DNA of 64,000 bases from Monarcha castaneiventris obscurior. Its lineage: Eukaryota; Chordata; Aves; Passeriformes; Monarchidae. The stretch is taken from positions 17,284,001 through 17,348,000 of the forward strand of contig JAMPIT010000059.1 of NCBI GenBank assembly GCA_026261815.1, written 5' to 3'. Under the pieces are notes generated by a model. The model was not told the origin of the DNA. It did no database searches and saw nothing but the letters and a program-made list of their open reading frames with translations. A program made the position numbers and the translations under genes. Position 1 is the stretch's first letter. Each line of letters opens with the position of its first letter. Below, piece by piece: positions 38,300 through 50,066 of this stretch.

Positions 38300-38640
38300 A
38301 CTAGAAGTTTAATAGACCAATAGACAAATATTGAATATTGGATATAGAATACATAATTTTTGTACTATGCTTTTCTTGATACTTCAGACTCAACGCAGTA
38401 TTCAGATGGGATCTAACAAGTGACAAGCAGAGAGCAATAATTTTTCCCTTTGGTGCCCTGTCTGTGTCCCTGTGAATATCTCCAGGCTGCCAGGGCACAC
38501 AGTTGGCTTCTGCTCAGTTTGTGTTTGCCAAGGCCCCCAGATCCCTCCCTGCAGAGCTGCTGCCAGTCAGGCAGTCCCCAAGCTGTCCCTGCACCAGTGC
38601 TTCCTGTCCCAAAGTAGCGCTTCTATTTCAATTTTCTCTG
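38300..38640 (-). mobile_element. Old CR1 LINE fragment, RT C-terminal region
   Basis: The minus strand gives a degraded CR1 C-terminal RT region. Recognisable pieces are LGDCLTGSSSAGRDLGALA near 38555, CVPWQPGDIHRDTDRAPKGK near 38470, and LSLVRSHLNTAL near 38400, which corresponds to the CR1 'LVRPHLEYCV' block. In the plus strand the ordered phrases are AGTATTCAGATGGGATC at 38398 and CAGATCCCTCCCTGCAGAGC at 38539. Stops and frame changes interrupt it. The 3' end of the element is not seen, and the left limit is uncertain by about 80 bases. Confidence 0.6.
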
Positions 38641-39268
38641 CACTCTCCTAAGATGGTCATTTTCATTCATTTTAGTGGTGGTGCATTCAGCCATAGGAAA
38701 TATAATTTTCCTGGCATCACAGCCAGCCTATTTCTCAGCAGACAAACAATACTGGGACACAGGGTCTAAGGAGACTAGACACATCTTTTGAAAGAGTTGG
38801 TTGTGATTCTACACAGGATGTATTTCTTCACCTCCTAAAGGGTGATCCAGAAGCCAAAGAGAGCTGATCACCAGCAGCCAGACTATTTGTCATATGGTTA
38901 AGGCAGAACAGGTCAATTGTGTTTCAGAACTGCTTTCTGTACTATCTTTACAGGAAAATATAAATGACTAAACTGACAACATTTACCCGAAAGATTAATA
39001 TTCCTTTTAGGGCAACCATTAGCTCTGGAGAAATGTCTGTATAACTGTATTAGGGTGAGGTTACTTTGAGAGTACTGACACATTTATTTAGGAAATATTT
39101 TAAGGTTTCCTAAATGTTTATAGTTTTTTTCCTCCTGACTTGAATTAATAAAAATAAGAACAACACTATTTTAGAAACAAAAGAAAACAAACAAAATAAC
39201 CTTATCTCTTAACAATTAATTTTAATTTTTTATTTGGGGGGTTTTGTTTGTCTGTTATGGGAGATCTG
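38641..39268. other. AT-rich unique sequence, no gene seen
   Basis: Flank between a CR1 fragment and an LTR. Nothing was recognised apart from A-rich simple sequence at about 39175-39196. Confidence 0.45.
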
Positions 39269-39816
39269 TGTATTGGGTCTGGTTGGGATGGAAGTAACTT
39301 TCTTCAGCACCTCTACAGTACTGTATTTTAGATTTGTGAGTAAAAAAAGAGTTGATTACATAACTGTTTTAATTATTGCTGGACGTTTCTTGGACAGCAT
39401 CAAGGCCTTCTGTGTTTCCTACTCTGCACCCCAACCCAGGAAGTAGGCTGTGTATCAGCAAGAGTTTAGGAGGAGAAAGCTGGAACAATAGACCCAGATG
39501 GACCAAAGGGATATGACATACCATAAAACATCATGCTCATTAATAAAACTTGGGACTGAGGCTGAGTTTTTCCAAACCATTATTCAGAGAAAGGCTGCCA
39601 TCAGACTACTGGTAAGACGTGGTTTGTAATTGCATTTGCATCACCTTTTGGGTTTTGAGTGGTTTTTTTCATTCACTTATTAAACTGCCTTTATCTTAAT
39701 CCATTATTTTTTTTCTTACATTTGGCCTTCTAATTCTCTTCCCCACCATCCTGGGAGCGGGGAGTGAACAATTGGCTGATGGGTGCTTAGTTGCTAGCTG
39801 GGATCAATCCCTCGCA
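39269..39816 (+). mobile_element. Solo LTR, avian ERVL-type, plus strand
   Basis: The element starts TGTATTGGGTCTGGTTGGGA at 39269 and ends near CAATCCCTCGCA at 39816, so TG...CA ends are present. The flanks ATCTG (39264-39268) and TTCTG (39817-39821) match at four of five bases, a worn 5-bp target duplication as known for ERVL. Inside are CATCATGCTCATTAATAAAA near 39528, ATTAAACTGCCTTTATCTTA near 39680 (poly(A)-signal-like ATTAAA), TTGGCCTTCTAATTCTCTTC near 39723 and TGGGTGCTTAGTTGCTAGCT near 39779. The same order is seen on the minus strand in the LTR at 678-1237. No internal sequence remains. The name is from remembered consensus. Confidence 0.82.
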
Positions 39817-39821
39817 TTCTG

Positions 39822-42800
39822 GGACTGAACAAGTTCTGTTTCTGTAAGATAAGATGCATATGCAAAACAGAAGATTTTATCACTCCAAGCACAAACATTT
39901 TTATGATGCTGTTAGCTTGACTTGTTCTGAATACTTTTGAATATTGCTTATTTTTCAGATATAATATGGGATTTTTTGAATAGTCATAGAGAATATTTTT
40001 GTGTTTTTCCTAACGTATCTATACATTAGTTGCAGCCCCCTGTGTAGTCAGAAAAATTTTAGTCTTGATCTCCCAAGTATATAATTTCCTGCAAATAGGA
40101 ATTACAATTCAATATCTTGTAGACATTTTTAAAGTACTTCAACTATAGAAAACGAGTCAATATATCTAAGTCTTTATTATGAACTTCTTTCAAACTTCTG
40201 GAGAATGGAATTAACATTCAAAGATAAGACTAGACTTGACACAGAGATGTTTTATAGTTTTATGGTCATTTGAATTGGAAATGAGAAATATTTATTTTTC
40301 TAGCTTGGAAAGGGTGTTTCATGAGGACATATATATTTATAAGTGTTCTTAACTTTAGTGGTTTGAAATGCCGTGAAAGTAATGAAAGTCATAAGCTCTC
40401 CACTGGTGGAGAAAATAAGCCTTATGTTATGTATTGACATGAGATCTAGCTGTTAGGTAGAACTGTAGTCAAATAAGAACAATTTTAATCTTGATTTGGC
40501 TTTCAAATTCTCTCTGAAGTTTCACGCCCATGACCACAGTGATTGTGGGCAGACTGCAATTTAATGGTAGGTCAAATTACAGACCTTTCAAAATGAGATT
40601 TAAAAAACTCACAGAGCAGTCCAAACACTTTTTGAATGTTTTCCAAGGCTATTGATTCCACAAAAGGTGACATATGCCTCTAATATATTTTCAGATCAAC
40701 GAAATTTTGTCAGACTCCTTGACATTTGCTTCAGCAATATGAACAGAAGTTACAGGGTTATCTTGCCCATCTTTCTTACCTATGGAATAGCTTTTCGATC
40801 TAAAAGCAGGCTAATTTATTCCTCTATAAACTCAATATTCAAATAAATTATATATATTTGTCCCCAGCGTAGATTCTTCCCTGTTTTAATTTTGATTTAC
40901 TTGGCTGCTCTTTGACGTAATTTGCACAAGATTTGGCACTTCACTGACCCATCGTGTCTACTTAACGCCATAGTTCAAAGATGTTCCATAGAAGAGAATT
41001 TTCTCCAGACTCCTACTTTAACATTTAACAGCTTCAGGTATGAAACAGTTGTTTGGTTTGTTTATCATGAAAATATGTAGTTTTATTAATAAAACAATGA
41101 CTGAAATTCCACCCACGATTTGCTTTCCTCTATTCAGAGAACATGTTGATACCACCTAACAGAGGAATAATATTTGTTCAAATGACAAATACAGATTAAA
41201 CTACCATATTCATCAGTGCCAGTCTTTTAGCACGATATTTGGAAGTCTTCTCTTGCGACAGAGGACATTTTCATAATAACTAAAACAGAGGAAAGGAGAT
41301 TTCTTGGGCTGAAGGGAGTATATCAGAAGGCTTCACCTGGTAGTAGGGGTTAGGGGTTTCAGAGACAACTGGTCCTTCTGAAGACAGCCAGGAAAGTGCC
41401 TGAAAAAAATCCTCACTGGCATGTAAAATTCAAAAGATAAGACTGTGAAGCAGTAAAAAGCTGGAGTGTGGGGAAAGTTCCCACTGATTAAAAGAAATGC
41501 ATACTGAAGCAGAGTGATAGGATTTGTACAATGTAGTCTGCTACATTAGAGCTGTTCTTTCGCTCTTATTCTAGGAGCTAAATCCCCAGCGTTTTCACTT
41601 CCCAATAGGTTGACTATCGTAAAAGTCATCAAGGCTATTGGTGAGTATAATGCTGGGGATTTTTTTTCTGCAGAAAAAAAGATCTTTCATTTCTGTTGAC
41701 TCTTTATAATTGATTCTGGTACTTAAATGTCACAGCTCTGAACTGGCGTCACAGGACGCAGAGCTGCATTGGTGTAAAGTAATTAAAAACTTGTGTACCA
41801 CAGAGCTTGCATTCCAGCCTTAAAACAAGAAGTATGAGAAGAATAAGATAGCAATTATGGATATGTGCTGCCCTGGAAGTCAGTGATTTTGAACCATTAG
41901 CCATCTAAATAATGTCAAATTTCCTGGAGAAATTTTTTGACAAATGAAAGGAAAAGAGGTTTTTGACAAGTAATGATGCAACCCATCGTACTTAAGTTGG
42001 AGGATAGGGATTATAAATAGTACTGAAGCTGTTTATCTCACTGTTTAGCCAGAAAACAGTGGGAGTTGATTTTTTCTCTTATCATACGTAACATTTTTGG
42101 TAGAAAATAAAGAATGGTAAGCAGAAAGAAATTGTGATTGATGCCCTTAAAAGCAATGCCATTTTAGGCAAGTTATAGAAAGGTATATCTGAGGAAGAAC
42201 ATGAAAACAAGGAAGCATTTATGACCTTGGTAACAGAGAATATAAATAAATTTTGCAGCCAGATTTTACATAAATCCCAGGAAAAAAAAATTATCAAGTG
42301 TAGGTGGTATGGTGTTTCAATACCTAGACAGGACTTCAGCTATGCAGGCAGCCACCAAAGGAATTGTTTTAGAAGTATTATACAGACAAAACTGAAAGAT
42401 TAGTAAATTTATGAATTAATGATAATATCCAGATGGAATTGAATGCCACTCAGTATGATGCCAACAGAAAATAAGAATAGTCTGGGTAGATAAGAACAGT
42501 TGAGGACAACCTTTTAGATAAAGAAGAACGTGAGAAGAGAAACTGCAAAAATATTATGAATTTACTGATTTTAGTGGTGGAAGAGTAAATGGAAATGAGA
42601 TGGTTATAAAAAGAGGAAAACAGAATTGCCATGAGAGAGGTCAGGGGAAGAAAATCTTGAGGCAGAAGAAGAAAATAAAGGCATTAGAGGGAAGAAAAGA
42701 TGATTAGAAATGGGTGGATAAATCAGGTGTTGTCATTGCTGCAAGAGATACATGCAAAAGAGTCCCAAAAGCCAAACAAACCAAGGGAAAAAACCCCATG

Positions 42801-43861
42801 AACCATGAAAAACAGTGACTCATCAGATTAATTAGGACTTCTCAAATGAATGTCTTTACCAAAACACCTTCCAATTAATTACATACAAATATACATGTAT
42901 TCAGTTTTGAATTCTTACAGAATTTTCTTAGTGGTGATTTTGAAACTGCATGATGGGCCATGCTGCCCATTAAATCACTTCCCACAGTAACAACCATTTC
43001 TTTTATGACTCTGTCTGCATCGCTGACCAAGCCCTTACTTTTAAGATCATTTTAATAGAATGGCATTGCTGCTGAAAAGAAGTAAAGTGAAAATGCTGGA
43101 GGGCAAAGTCCAGGTACAATGGGACTTTAATTAGGTTTCTGGCCAAGGTGCACTTCAGCTTTCACTGAAGTCAAGAGAAGACTGCTACTGATTACAGAGG
43201 AGTTGGATCAAAAATGCATGACAAGATGAAGATTCCATGAGATTTCTTTGTCCTCCCCTCCCTTTAATGGAGGGGATAAAATCATTCTTTTTCTTTTAAG
43301 CTTATATTAAGGTTTGGACTTATTTTCATAGATTTTATAAAGCAAAAATATAAAGTGCAAAATAATTTGTTTGTTTCCTCTGCTTTGTCAGGTTTTTTCT
43401 TTCTTGTTTTTACGCTAGACTAGAAAAGGAAGAAGGAAAACCATTTAGAAGAGTCTTGAGAAAAATGATACTTAAATACCATTTAAAAAAACCTGTTTCC
43501 CTCTCCCCTTTATATTTCTCGCTCTTCAGCAAATTTTTATTTTTTCTGCTGCCTGCTAGGAATTTGGTTTAAATAGTTGCAGTAATTTCCCTGAATGGGA
43601 AGAAATAGGCATGTTGTGACCTCCCTGCCCTCTTTGTTGAGTTTAGAAAAATGAAAATTCCTCTATTCTCTGACTTTTACTATTTCCTAAAACAGCTGCC
43701 TCTTTTGATAATTGACTATAAATGAGAGAAACATTTTCAATAAAGTAGTGTTAATCAAAAAATGAACAGTTACTTGGCAATGTCAGAACTGGTGGTCAGA
43801 AAATTTGCCATTTATGTAGATGTACTTGGACTGTCCCTTTCTGTCAAAGCATGGTGACCAA
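39822..43861. other. AT-rich unique sequence, no gene seen
   Basis: ORFs reach at most 71 codons and none is recognised. No transposon or RNA gene signature was seen in these 4 kb. Confidence 0.5.
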
Positions 43862-43866
43862 GAGTT

Positions 43867-45187
43867 TGTCGTGGGTTAGTCAAAACTTGACAGACAGCCC
43901 TCTTACCCAATGCGCTTCTCGAAATTTTACATATTTAAGCCCCACGGAGGGCGGGAGTTTTTTGAGGAGCTGCAGTTTTCCGGGCCCAGGTGGGTGTATG
44001 GGTCGGGAGTGAAATGGAGAGGGGTGGGCCCCGTTCCTGGAGCCTGTGGGCCCGGGGATGGGGCGCCCCTGCCTCCTGCCTCCTCCCCTCCTCCTCCCGG
44101 TGAGGAGGGGGGCAAAGTTCGGGGGCCCCCGGCCTTCCGTTCCGGCTCGGTGCGGGGACGGCAGAGACGGAGGGGTGCCCCCCTTCCCCCGGCCTGCGCG
44201 GCTGGGGACAGGGCTCCTGCCTTCTGCCCCCTGGGGATCTCTTGTGCTGCAGCATGGACTTAGATTTATAAGAGGGGAGCTGTTCTCCTGAGCTGTGGGG
44301 TGGCTGCTGGCTCCAAGGGCAGAGGTCGTCCGAGATGGAGTCTCCGAACAGCCAGTAAACTTCGCGGCGAACAGGAAAGGACCCCCCTCTCTTCACACGG
44401 TGCAGCGCGGCAAAAGAGGCAGGGAAACACCCTGGACATGGCGGCTTCAGAGCCAGGGAGAAGGAGAAGGCGGAGTCACGTGAGACGGAGCTGCTGCGGC
44501 AGCGCTGTGGGTGTGTGACTCGCGCGGGAAGCTTAAACATTTCCCTGCCTTGCTGTGGGATGAACTATTAATATTACAAACTGTTACGTCTCTTTAGTTC
44601 ATGTTAAATGGGGGGAATGGGCATTTTTCATTCAAATGGCTTGTAAAGAGGGGGGGGAAGAGTGCCGAATGCCAGGACATATATGAAAGCAGGGGAAGGC
44701 TTTCAAGACCTGGTGGCAGAGGAAACCCTTACGTTCAAGCCGAAAGGGAAAATGTTTCATCCTTAAAAAACCCATGTGAAAGCCTGTTGTATTAGCAGTC
44801 ACAAGGGCTGTGAGGGCTCATGAAAAGAGATGTGTTACACTGTAGCAGAGAATGTTTAATTGTAAGCAAATCTGCGAAAAGTGGCAGTTTGGAAACCCAC
44901 GTAAGAAAGGGGAGACCCCTGTTTCCCCCCTTCCTAGGACTGTGATCCTGATTTTGGATAAAGGGAAAAACGGGGGGGTAAGCTCTGCAAGTTTGTCCTG
45001 TTCTTGACCATCTGGGTGTTGATTAAACTTTTTTCCTGTTTCTTTCAAGTTGTGTGCCTGCTTTGCTTTGCCTCCTACTAGCTTATCTCACTGCAAGGAC
45101 ATCGGGGAGGGCTAATGCCCATAGTTAACCCTTAAACTGCTGCACGAATTGGTGTCCCGTACGGGGAGCCAAATTCAACCCGCTACA
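43867..45187 (+). mobile_element. Long (1.3 kb) solo LTR with CpG-rich core
   Basis: The ends are imperfect inverted repeats: TGTCGTGGGTTA at 43867 and CAACCCGCTACA at 45187 (reverse complement TGTAGCGGGTTG). The flanks are identical 5-bp duplications, GAGTT at 43862-43866 and 45188-45192. In the plus orientation a TATA-like TATTTAAG lies at 43932-43939. A GC- and CpG-rich core of about 550 bp follows (about 43970-44525). An ATTAAA poly(A)-like signal at 45022-45027 precedes a T-rich and then GC-richer end, which would place U3 very short and R very long. No internal genes flank it. The 201-codon minus-strand ORF (43935-44540) and the 117-codon plus-strand ORF exist because of the GC content. 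The 5-bp duplication fits ERVL-like or ERV1-like elements; class not settled. Confidence 0.85.
43970..44525. promoter_or_regulatory. CpG-rich island inside the solo LTR
   Basis: This is the most GC-rich sequence of the window, with frequent CpG (for example GGCGCCCC near 44062, TCCGGCTCGGTGCGGGGACG near 44141, CTTCGCGGCGAAC near 44359, GTCACGTGAGACGG near 44474 and ACTCGCGCGGGAAG near 44518). The CACGTG at 44476-44481 is an E-box for basic helix-loop-helix factors such as USF and MYC. ATGGCGG at 44438-44444 resembles the YY1 site (core CCAT or ATGG). Retention of CpG suggests either a young insertion or hypomethylation in the germ line. Promoter activity is inference. Confidence 0.5.
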
Positions 45188-47403
45188 GAGTTATACAAAA
45201 TACTACCTTGCAATGAGTATTTCCTTTTGGATCTTTTTTCTGGTGGAAAGGCCTTCTGGCATCCAGACTGAATTAATGGGAATTGATTTATAGGCAAACA
45301 AATACATAAATAAAAATATATGAATACTGAAGATGTTTGTGGTCAAAAGCAATTAATATGTGGGTTGCTGGAAATCATCAAGGTAAGCTATGGAAACTGA
45401 AGATTCCTGATGATTCTTTAATTTACAAGCACATGATGCTTGATTTTCCTTGCAAGCCACAGATCCTAGAAGACAGTCAGCTGGAAAAGCAGCTAGTCAG
45501 TTTGCTAGAATCACTTCTTTTAGCTCAAAAATACAGAAAGAATCACAAAGCTATTAAATATGGGGAAAGCCAGACTCTGTAGGATGAATTGAACATAATT
45601 GCAGAAGCATTGGCATCTCAAAATGCCAAACCTAAAAAGTCCTTCATTTCCCTCCATCAGGCTTTCTATTGTCTGCATCATTATTTCCATATATTACAGA
45701 ATAAAGTATAATGGGATGAATTGTTGTGTTCCTACCTTCTCCCTGCTTGCCTTGGAGCAAGCACTATGTGGCTTCACTACAGAGTTCAACTAATGTGAGG
45801 ACAAGACAAGGTAGCTTGTAACTTTCACATGAGTAAACATGTCAAAGTAAACTCTTCTCTCCTTCAAGACTTTAACTTGCACTAGTAGCTCAGATTAAAG
45901 CAACAAGCACCTTTGCTTTCACTGAATTTTTTGTTGTATCTTGATTCCTTTGAACTAAAAAAGGAATACAAAACTTTATATTTTAGTTAGGTGAAAACCA
46001 GAATTATTCTGAGGTAAGAGGTGCAGCACTGTCTTAAAGAAAAGGAAGCATTCCTGTGTCAACTATTTCTTGACTTTTATTATACTTCCAACCTGTATTT
46101 ATCTCCTCTCAAAAAAAATTGTTGTCATTTACGGTCACACAAACAACCACAAGTTGAGCGTTACAGCTTTGCCCAAATAGCAGCTGAAATGAGCTGAAAA
46201 TACTACTAGGAAATACATTCAGTTATGAGATGGTGCTTTACAAAAGGCAGGCTGTCAACTTTGTCCCTTAGTCACATTTGAATTTGAAGAGAACTCAAGC
46301 AGAAGAAGAAATGAGAAGGACAGGGGAAAAGTAGGTTAAGATAGGAACAAATACAAGGAAATCTGGGATTACATAGGGCCAAGTAACTTCTATGCAAGCA
46401 AGGATTTTTTTTTCTACTATATATAAAATAATTTGGCATGGAGGAGTAATTTTTAAAGCTGGTTTTTCAAGTGACAATAAAGTCTTAAACCCTGGCAGTA
46501 CAGATAATAATAATGCCCCATACTTATTTAAATAAATAGGATTCTTTCTCTAATCATCCTGACCTGAGACAACTAATATCTGTAAACCCTTCTAATTGCT
46601 TCCCTGAATAGGATTACTTTCACCTGACTGAATAAACTGACATTTTAAATTCCCTTTTACAATATAACAGGATATGTTCGGTTTAATGCTGCGTTTCTAA
46701 TGTCCCAGTGTGTGAAAGAAGCATATTGTGAATTTCATTCAAAATACTGAGGCAGGTGTTTAAGTAGATAGCCAAAACTAAAAGAAAACACAACAAAAGC
46801 AAGGATTTAATGTTCAATGAGGAAGGAGAGGCAAGGAAATCTGTCAACTTGTGCAATTCTTAATAATCAGAATAACACAGAAGCTGTACAAACTTGAATC
46901 AAATTAATCTACCTGGTATGCAAACCTTTTCCCAAAGTAATTTTATTTTTTAGTGTCATGTTTTGCATGAAAAAACATCACACACTGTCTGCAGGGATTG
47001 CCTCTCCTGAATGAAAATGCACAGATGCGAATCCTGATGCTACTGGAGTGGTAAAAGTTGTAGAAAATATAAAGACCAGACTTCATGATATATGCAACAG
47101 CTGTTTGCAACTTGAAATGATGTAGGTGAGAAATACAGAAAATATTGCACATATTTCTTGACAATGCAACTCAGTTAAAGTGATTGAAACTGCCCTTGAA
47201 ATTTAGAATTTGGTCTGGTTACTCAATATGTAAAGATGATAATTTTTCCCACCAAATTCCTACTGAAGAATGAATGGATCTTGTTTAAGAACTTGAAATA
47301 AAAGGTAGAGAAAAAGACTTCAAGGATATCAGTTTGCCAAGGTTGCATATAACTTTCTGCAACTGAATCATCTTACAAAGTCAAAGGAACAGCTTATCAT
47401 TTG

Positions 47404-47421
47404 AGCCTAACATGTTAGGCT
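47404..47421. repeat. Perfect 18-bp palindrome
   Basis: AGCCTAACATGTTAGGCT equals its own reverse complement, and a further AAGCCTAA copy of the arm follows at about 47428-47435. It could bind a dimeric protein or be chance. The centre AACATGTT resembles half of a p53-family site, but the outer bases do not fit the consensus. Confidence 0.8.
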
Positions 47422-49204
47422 ATTGTTAAGCCTAATATTTGAGATTAAAAATGTTACTCATATGTAAGTTAGCCCACTTCCTTCTTCTAATTCCTCATCC
47501 AAAAATTTATTGTGAAATCTTTTTTTGGAGGAGCTTTTGTAGAAGCTGCAACTTCTTGCATTGAAGCCCATTGGCTACATAGTTGACTCCAGAGAAAAAA
47601 CCAGAAGGAATGAACAAAAAAATATTTGGGGAAAAAGTCACTTCAGATGAAAATAGGCTATATTTAATGTATTCCCAAATCCAGAGAACCTGTCCTGTGG
47701 CAACATATAAGCCACATGTTCAAAGGGTCTGAAAATTATTTGAAAGCAGTAAATTAGGATTTAAGTGAATGAAACCCCAAAACATCCTTAAAAATTGGAG
47801 GTTAATACAGCAGAGAGAGGTGAAAGCTTGGCTCCATAAGAGTCATATGATTTGTTCTGAGCTCTGGCGGATTTAGAATTTCAGTCAGAAAGTTTAAATG
47901 TCCTTCAGAAGATTTTCAAAATTAAAAGTGATCTTAAAAAATCAAATACATTGCTACATTAAAATGTAAATGTTTTTCAGGCCTTCTCAGGAGACACTCA
48001 TTTCAATTTTTCTTCTCTAGCCTCATTGCAAAAGAGTTTTGCTAGTTTAGAGTCAACTTAAGTATGTTAACACCCTTTTTTATTTCTTTTAATATAAATT
48101 TTAGCACTATATTTTTGGAATGTGTAATGCTTGCTCTCTTGACAGCTATATAACTACAATAATTTCTTCTTTGGAAGTGTAAATATGCACTTCTAAATTT
48201 TCCAAATTTCTTTGAGAACCTCCCATGAAAATATTTTAATCATCGGGAAATACAAATCAAAGGCAAACTGGAAGAAAACGCTATAAAATAGTTATCACAA
48301 TTTAAGGATTTTTATTATGAAACTTCAAGCTAAAGGGAACATTAAAAAAACCCTACTGCATTTGGTTTATTTGTATTATCTGGACCTTTTGTTTAACTCA
48401 GAATAATGGGAAAAATTAAAGCATGCTGACCAAATTGAAAAGCTTCTACATCTGATTTAGATTTTCAAGTGTATCTCCTTGTTCAAGGCTGAACATTCCA
48501 TTATTCTGTACTATAAATACAAGGTGTATTTCTTCAAACAGTGTAGATTGCACATTACTGTTTTTATAAGATGATTTACATTGTAACCACGTAGAAGGTG
48601 AACAGCTCCCTCTGTTATCTCATATTTGGGATGTTATATGCAATTCAGACAAAGAGATGGTCTCCTGCAGACACATTCTGTTATGTTTGTTCAGCAATCC
48701 CACTTACATCCAGCTGTATTGTGAAATAGATGGAGTTTTCCATGGAAAAAACATCAGCTGATTTCCAAATTGATTATAAGGTAGCTGGGCTAATGAAATG
48801 GTTGCTGAAGGCAGTGTCACAGATGCTGCGAGAGGAGCAAAGAAGTAAAAATTATTTGCTGCTGAGATGGGAGCATATATACATCTAGTTGGTTAATCAG
48901 AGTTCTACTGCCAGAAGAGTCCCATATTATCTCTTGGTTCATCTGTCAAAGACACTGGTAAACATTGTCCCATGGGGATGTCACACCAGAGGGAAGAGCA
49001 GCATCAGTGCAAAGGCATCATGGCATTTAATAGTATGTTAGGGAATTTGAGATCTCCGTAAACAAGATATTTGTTTTTTTGTGGGGGTAAACTATTGATA
49101 GGTAGCACAACCAAAACTTTTAAACATTGTGAGGGTAAATGGTTCATATAATCAGGATCTTTAAAACAGTCTAGGTTTGTTTAGACTTCTTGCTGTGAAA
49201 AACT

Positions 49205-49222
49205 GGGGGAGGGGGTGGGGGG
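49205..49222 (+). repeat. G-run cluster
   Basis: Three G-runs of five, five and six bases are separated by single bases (49205-49209, 49211-49215, 49217-49222). A canonical three-layer G-quadruplex needs four runs, so it would have to use a distant run or form two layers. Confidence 0.75.
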
Positions 49223-49892
49223 TGTTCTGTTAGTTTTGCCTGACATAAAAAAATTTACTTCAAATAAAAAGTAATTTCCAAGGAAAGTTTATGCCTTCTG
49301 GATTTTTATTTTAGTTTTAATTTAAATAAATTCAAAAAGTAGGAAATAAAAAGTAGCTTCAAAAAGGTAGCAGGATAACCTTGTTAAATAATTTTCAAAT
49401 TTGAATTTAACAGAAATAAAGTTTTTGTTAGGCTCATCACTTAAATTTTCCACCAAAATAAGCAAAATTTAGATTACTTGTTGATGGTCAAAAAGTACTT
49501 TTTTGGGTATGTTTTTGGTAGGAAGGCATAGTGTAAGTTCTCCTACCTAAATGAATTAGCCTCCCATATTTTTGCTCATGATTAGGAAACCACACTAACG
49601 CAAGTGCTGTGCACACAGCTCTTGTGCACTCGGAGTGATGCCTTAGGTTTTAACTTTTGTATTTTTCAAATTCTGTGCTGCTTAGCTCCTTGTAGCCTGT
49701 AATTTCTGCTCTCTCGTGCAAGATAGACATAACAAAGCCTCTCCAGGCTTTGCCTTCAAGGACAGCCAGGCTGTTCTAGGCCCAAAATGTGTAAACCAAA
49801 GACTCTAAGGGGGGAGCAAGCTGAGGAGAGTTACATCATTGAACTGGGGCTTTAATTGGAGAATTAACCGTGGTATGCAAATGAACCAAACC

Positions 49893-49898
49893 TATAAA
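49893..49898 (+). promoter_or_regulatory. TATA box of solo LTR
   Basis: TATAAA sits in ACCTATAAAGGTGTG, about 257 bases after the LTR start and about 100 bases before its AATAAA, the expected place for a retroviral U3 promoter. Whether it is still active is unknown. Confidence 0.7.
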
Positions 49899-49993
49899 GG
49901 TGTGAAGAACTCGTGACCTGTCGTCCATCTTGGGGTCCACTTTTTATGGAAGCAGCCTCTGGCTCCCCCAGGGTGTACCTTGAAGGCCCTTCA

Positions 49994-49999
49994 AATAAA
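49994..49999 (+). terminator. Poly(A) signal of solo LTR
   Basis: AATAAA lies in CTTCAAATAAACACC, followed by a pyrimidine-rich stretch within 40 bases, which fits the R/U5 border of the LTR. Confidence 0.7.
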
Positions 50000-50066
50000 C
50001 ACCTATCTTTATTCCCTTACTCTTGTCTAGTCTCTGTTTCTAGGTGGCTGGAGAAGGCATCAGGAG

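Larger units (their letters stand above)
45193..49631. other. AT-rich unique sequence, no gene seen
   Basis: The ORFs at 45337-45582 (81 codons) and elsewhere are short and unrecognised. An 18-bp palindrome (47404-47421) and a G-rich run (49205-49222) are listed separately. No transposon was named. Confidence 0.5.
49636..50062 (+). mobile_element. Solo LTR with perfect termini, TATA box and poly(A) signal
   Basis: The 427-bp element has perfect 7-bp terminal inverted repeats, TGATGCC at 49636-49642 and GGCATCA at 50056-50062. It is flanked by an exact 4-bp duplication, GGAG, at 49632-49635 and 50063-50066. In plus orientation a TATA box (TATAAA, 49893-49898) is followed about 100 bases later by AATAAA at 49994-49999 and a T-rich downstream region, giving a standard U3-R-U5 layout with a short R. 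No retroviral genes flank it, so it is a solo LTR. The 4-bp duplication is typical of gammaretrovirus-like ERV1, but the overall sequence style reminds me of other passerine LTRs, so the class stays open. A 61-codon ORF (49913-50098) crosses its 3' end and is chance. Confidence 0.88.

Noticed and set aside
43935..44540. 201-codon minus-strand ORF, the longest in the window
   Set aside because: It lies wholly within the CpG-rich core of the solo LTR, where GC content removes stops. Overlapping frames are open on both strands and no protein family is recognised.
45337..45582. 81-codon ORF with a moderately protein-like composition
   Set aside because: No family recognised and no second exon or conserved motif; likely chance.
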